Positions 50,201 through 51,575 of a DNA stretch of 51,575 bases are shown piece after piece; the first letter of the stretch is position 1, and every line of letters starts with the position of its first letter. Source of the DNA: Alphaproteobacteria bacterium (GTDB taxonomy: Bacteria; Pseudomonadota; Alphaproteobacteria; ATCC43930; CGMCC-115725). Location of the stretch: contig JASHNY010000107.1 in assembly GCA_030041385.1 (NCBI GenBank), positions 1 through 51,575 of the forward strand, read 5' to 3'. The position numbers were made by a program, and so were the translations under genes. The notes beneath the pieces were generated by a model, which saw only the letters and a program-made list of their open reading frames with translations, made no database searches and was not told the DNA's origin.

Positions 50201-51229
50201 TCACGTAATCCGCATCCAGTCGCCGTCGGCGGCAAGGCTGGCGGCGCTCGCGGCAGCAATGCGCTCAAAGGTCGCCCCTTCGGCCGCCAGGGCGCACAGC
50301 ACGGTTTCGTTCGCTTCGTTGTGCCGTACGAAACGGAAGCGCGGTGCGGCAATCCCGGCCCGCCCGACCTTGACTTCGGCCATCATGCCGATCCAGTCGC
50401 CGTGGCGGCGCCCGCCATGGCCGGTGTGGAACGAGAAGCTGCCGAGGCCATAGAAGATCGGCCTGCCTTTGTAGGTTTCGACCGGCAATGAATAATGCGG
50501 GCCATGCCCGATCACGATGTCGGCGCCGGCATCGATTGCGGCATGGGCGATGTCTCGCATGTAATCCAGCACCTCCTCGCCGAGCCCCCAATGGCACGAT
50601 GCCACGACGATGTCGACGGCGCGGCGCAGTGCCGCGATGTCGTCGGTAAAGGCGTCGAGATAGGCGCGGTCCGGCCAGGTCAGGATGATCGGCGGGACGC
50701 CCGGCCGGTTCATCGGCGGAATCTCCGGCCGGGTCTTGTGCGCCGGCACCTGGTAGGCGGTATGGGCGCGCAACGCCGCGATGCCGGGGCCGCTTGCGCT
50801 CGCTTCGTGGTTGGTCGGCCAATACACCGAGCTGCGCTGCAGAAACCCGATCCTAACCCCGTCGCGCGCGACCATGGCCGGCGCCCGCGCCGCCGCCAGA
50901 TTCGCGCCGGCGCCGGTATGGGCGATGCCAAGCCGGTCGAGTTGCGCAATCGATCCGAGGATCGCCGCCGCCCCGTAATTGACGTTGTTGGCAAGCCCCA
51001 CCGCAGCGATCCCCACCTCGCGCAACGCGGCGCCGGCGATTTCGGGATCGGCGAAGAACCCCTCCTGCTCGACCGTGTGGTCGGGAGGCGGATTGTAGAG
51101 ACAGCATTCGAGGTTGGCGAAAACAATGTCGGCCGCGCATAGCGCCGCTCCGACCTCCCGGAACGGCACGTGCGGATCATCCGCATTCATCAGGTTGACG
51201 TCGCCGACCAGGATCATCGTCGCAGACAT
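50201..51229 (-). CDS. CapA family protein (poly-gamma-glutamate/metallophosphatase-like)
   Basis: A 342-residue CapA-type protein, a calcineurin-fold relative found in capsule and cell-surface functions. Visible motifs are ILVGDVNLM (Asp), VFANLECCLY (Asn), VASCHWGLGEE (His) and IVIGHGPHYSLPVE (His-x-x-His) with IFYGLGSFSFH. The family's LANNH motif reads LANNVNYG, so one metal-binding His is missing and activity may differ. No signal peptide or lipobox is seen, so a cytosolic form is likely. ATG 51229 is taken; ATG 51217 (MILVGDV) is a good alternative. Confidence 0.82.
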   Translation of the reverse strand: MSATMILVGDVNLMNADDPHVPFREVGAALCAADIVFANLECCLYNPPPDHTVEQEGFFADPEIAGAALREVGIAAVGLANNVNYGAAAILGSIAQLDRLGIAHTGAGANLAAARAPAMVARDGVRIGFLQRSSVYWPTNHEASASGPGIAALRAHTAYQVPAHKTRPEIPPMNRPGVPPIILTWPDRAYLDAFTDDIAALRRAVDIVVASCHWGLGEEVLDYMRDIAHAAIDAGADIVIGHGPHYSLPVETYKGRPIFYGLGSFSFHTGHGGRRHGDWIGMMAEVKVGRAGIAAPRFRFVRHNEANETVLCALAAEGATFERIAAASAASLAADGDWMRIT

Positions 51230-51298
51230 GTGAAGCGCCCCCGCTTGTGCCGGATGCCTGTTAGATTGTAGCCGCCCGCCACGACCGCTCCTCGCGTT

Positions 51299-51347
51299 GT
51301 CATCCCGGCGAAGGCCCGGCATGGGTCCCGGCTTTCGCCGGGATGAC
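51299..51347. repeat. Extragenic palindromic element (copy 4)
   Basis: GTCATCCCGGCGAA (51299-51312) and TTCGCCGGGATGAC (51334-51347) are perfect 14-bp arms around 21 bp. It belongs to the GTCATyCCGG...CCGGrATGAC repeat class seen at 7662 and sits between the divergent CapA-like and GMC genes. Confidence 0.85.
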
Positions 51348-51421
51348 GGCTATTGGAAATGCTATCGTAAGAGGAGACTACCTCTTCTTGATCTTCCCGC
51401 CGCAATGAGGTCCGAAATACC

Positions 51422-51575
51422 ATGCAGTTCGATACAGAGGCCGATTTCGTCATCGTCGGTGCCGGCTCAGCCGGGTGTGTGCTCGCCAATCGGTTGAGCG
51501 CCGACCCGGCGACGCAGGTCGCGCTGATCGAGGCCGGCGGCAAGGACCGCGATTTCTGGATCCATATTCCGGCCG
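51422..51575 (+). CDS. GMC family oxidoreductase (choline-dehydrogenase-like), 3'-truncated by window edge
   Basis: Only 51 codons are in the window. They give [20 protein letters not shown] and [20 protein letters not shown], the FAD dinucleotide-binding motif of glucose-methanol-choline oxidoreductases (GxGxxG, then the Glu of EAGG that binds ribose), and RDFWIHIPA. Members oxidise alcohols such as choline or aromatic and polyethylene glycol alcohols. GAGG lies about a dozen bases before ATG 51422. The rest lies beyond base 51575. Confidence 0.9.
   Translation, partial: MQFDTEADFVIVGAGSAGCVLANRLSADPATQVALIEAGGKDRDFWIHIPA

Overview
The window is about 65-70% GC (by eye), densely coded, with many ATGA/GTGA start-stop overlaps and frequent GTG starts. 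Its gene families (ClpS-ClpA, TsaD-GpsA, ThiO-ThiS-ThiG, HldE-HldD, FkbM methyltransferase, OpgC, Liv-type transporter next to catabolic CoA enzymes) and its extragenic palindromes of the GTCAT...ATGAC type point to an alphaproteobacterium, probably a Rhodospirillales/Hyphomicrobiales-like soil or water organism. That placement is inference; there is no rRNA or other decisive marker. I see no tRNA, rRNA, CRISPR array, phage, conjugation or insertion-sequence gene.

Layout. 1-844: the end of an S24 peptidase/repressor, then two gene remnants (MFS C-terminus and AraC C-terminus) joined back to back. 925-5131: a metallo-beta-lactamase-fold hydrolase, then an envelope block on the minus strand (FkbM methyltransferase, HldE, HldD) for LPS heptose. 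5302-9742: an iron-complex-type binding protein, an amidohydrolase, and a thiolase-like/DUF35 pair. 9842-11218: a Tat-exported solute-binding protein without its transporter. 11352-18654: GNAT, ClpA-ClpS, GpsA-TsaD, and a divergent methyltransferase/MmyB-like regulator pair. 18636-23466: PrkA kinase, YeaH and SpoVR as one minus-strand operon, preceded by an excellent sigma-54 promoter and a plausible NtrC-type site. 24027-26811: a translation-coupled OpgC acyltransferase plus two SGNH-hydrolase paralogues.

27093-31096: a 3-oxoacid CoA-transferase (two subunits), a candidate structured small RNA with its own intrinsic terminator, and a TPP-riboswitch-controlled thiO-thiS-thiG operon in which thiO appears to start at ATT. 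31295-33880: a class A penicillin-binding protein. 33920-37709: LLM flavin oxidoreductase, CaiB-type CoA-transferase, CitE-like lyase and a GST. 37809-38482: a VapBC toxin-antitoxin pair with a clear palindromic operator. 38589-43439: an acyl-CoA carboxylase beta subunit, MaoC hydratase, a YqjD/YqjE-like envelope pair, quinone oxidoreductase and a GNAT. 43669-49710: a branched-chain amino-acid-type ABC transporter with two tandem binding proteins, two permeases and two ATPases. The window ends with a small hypothetical, a CapA-like protein and the start of a GMC oxidoreductase.

Taken together the window is a chromosomal segment mixing housekeeping (proteolysis, tRNA modification, phospholipid precursor, thiamine, cell wall, LPS core) with an oxidative-catabolic lifestyle (CoA-transferases, CoA lyase, hydratase, carboxylase, amidohydrolase, flavin enzymes and uptake systems). 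I found no defence island or clearly new multi-gene system. The observations most worth checking are the ATT start under the TPP riboswitch, the unannotated structured RNA, the sigma-54/NtrC-like control of prkA-yeaH-spoVR, and the OpgC-SGNH-SGNH cassette in which one SGNH partner has lost its catalytic residues.
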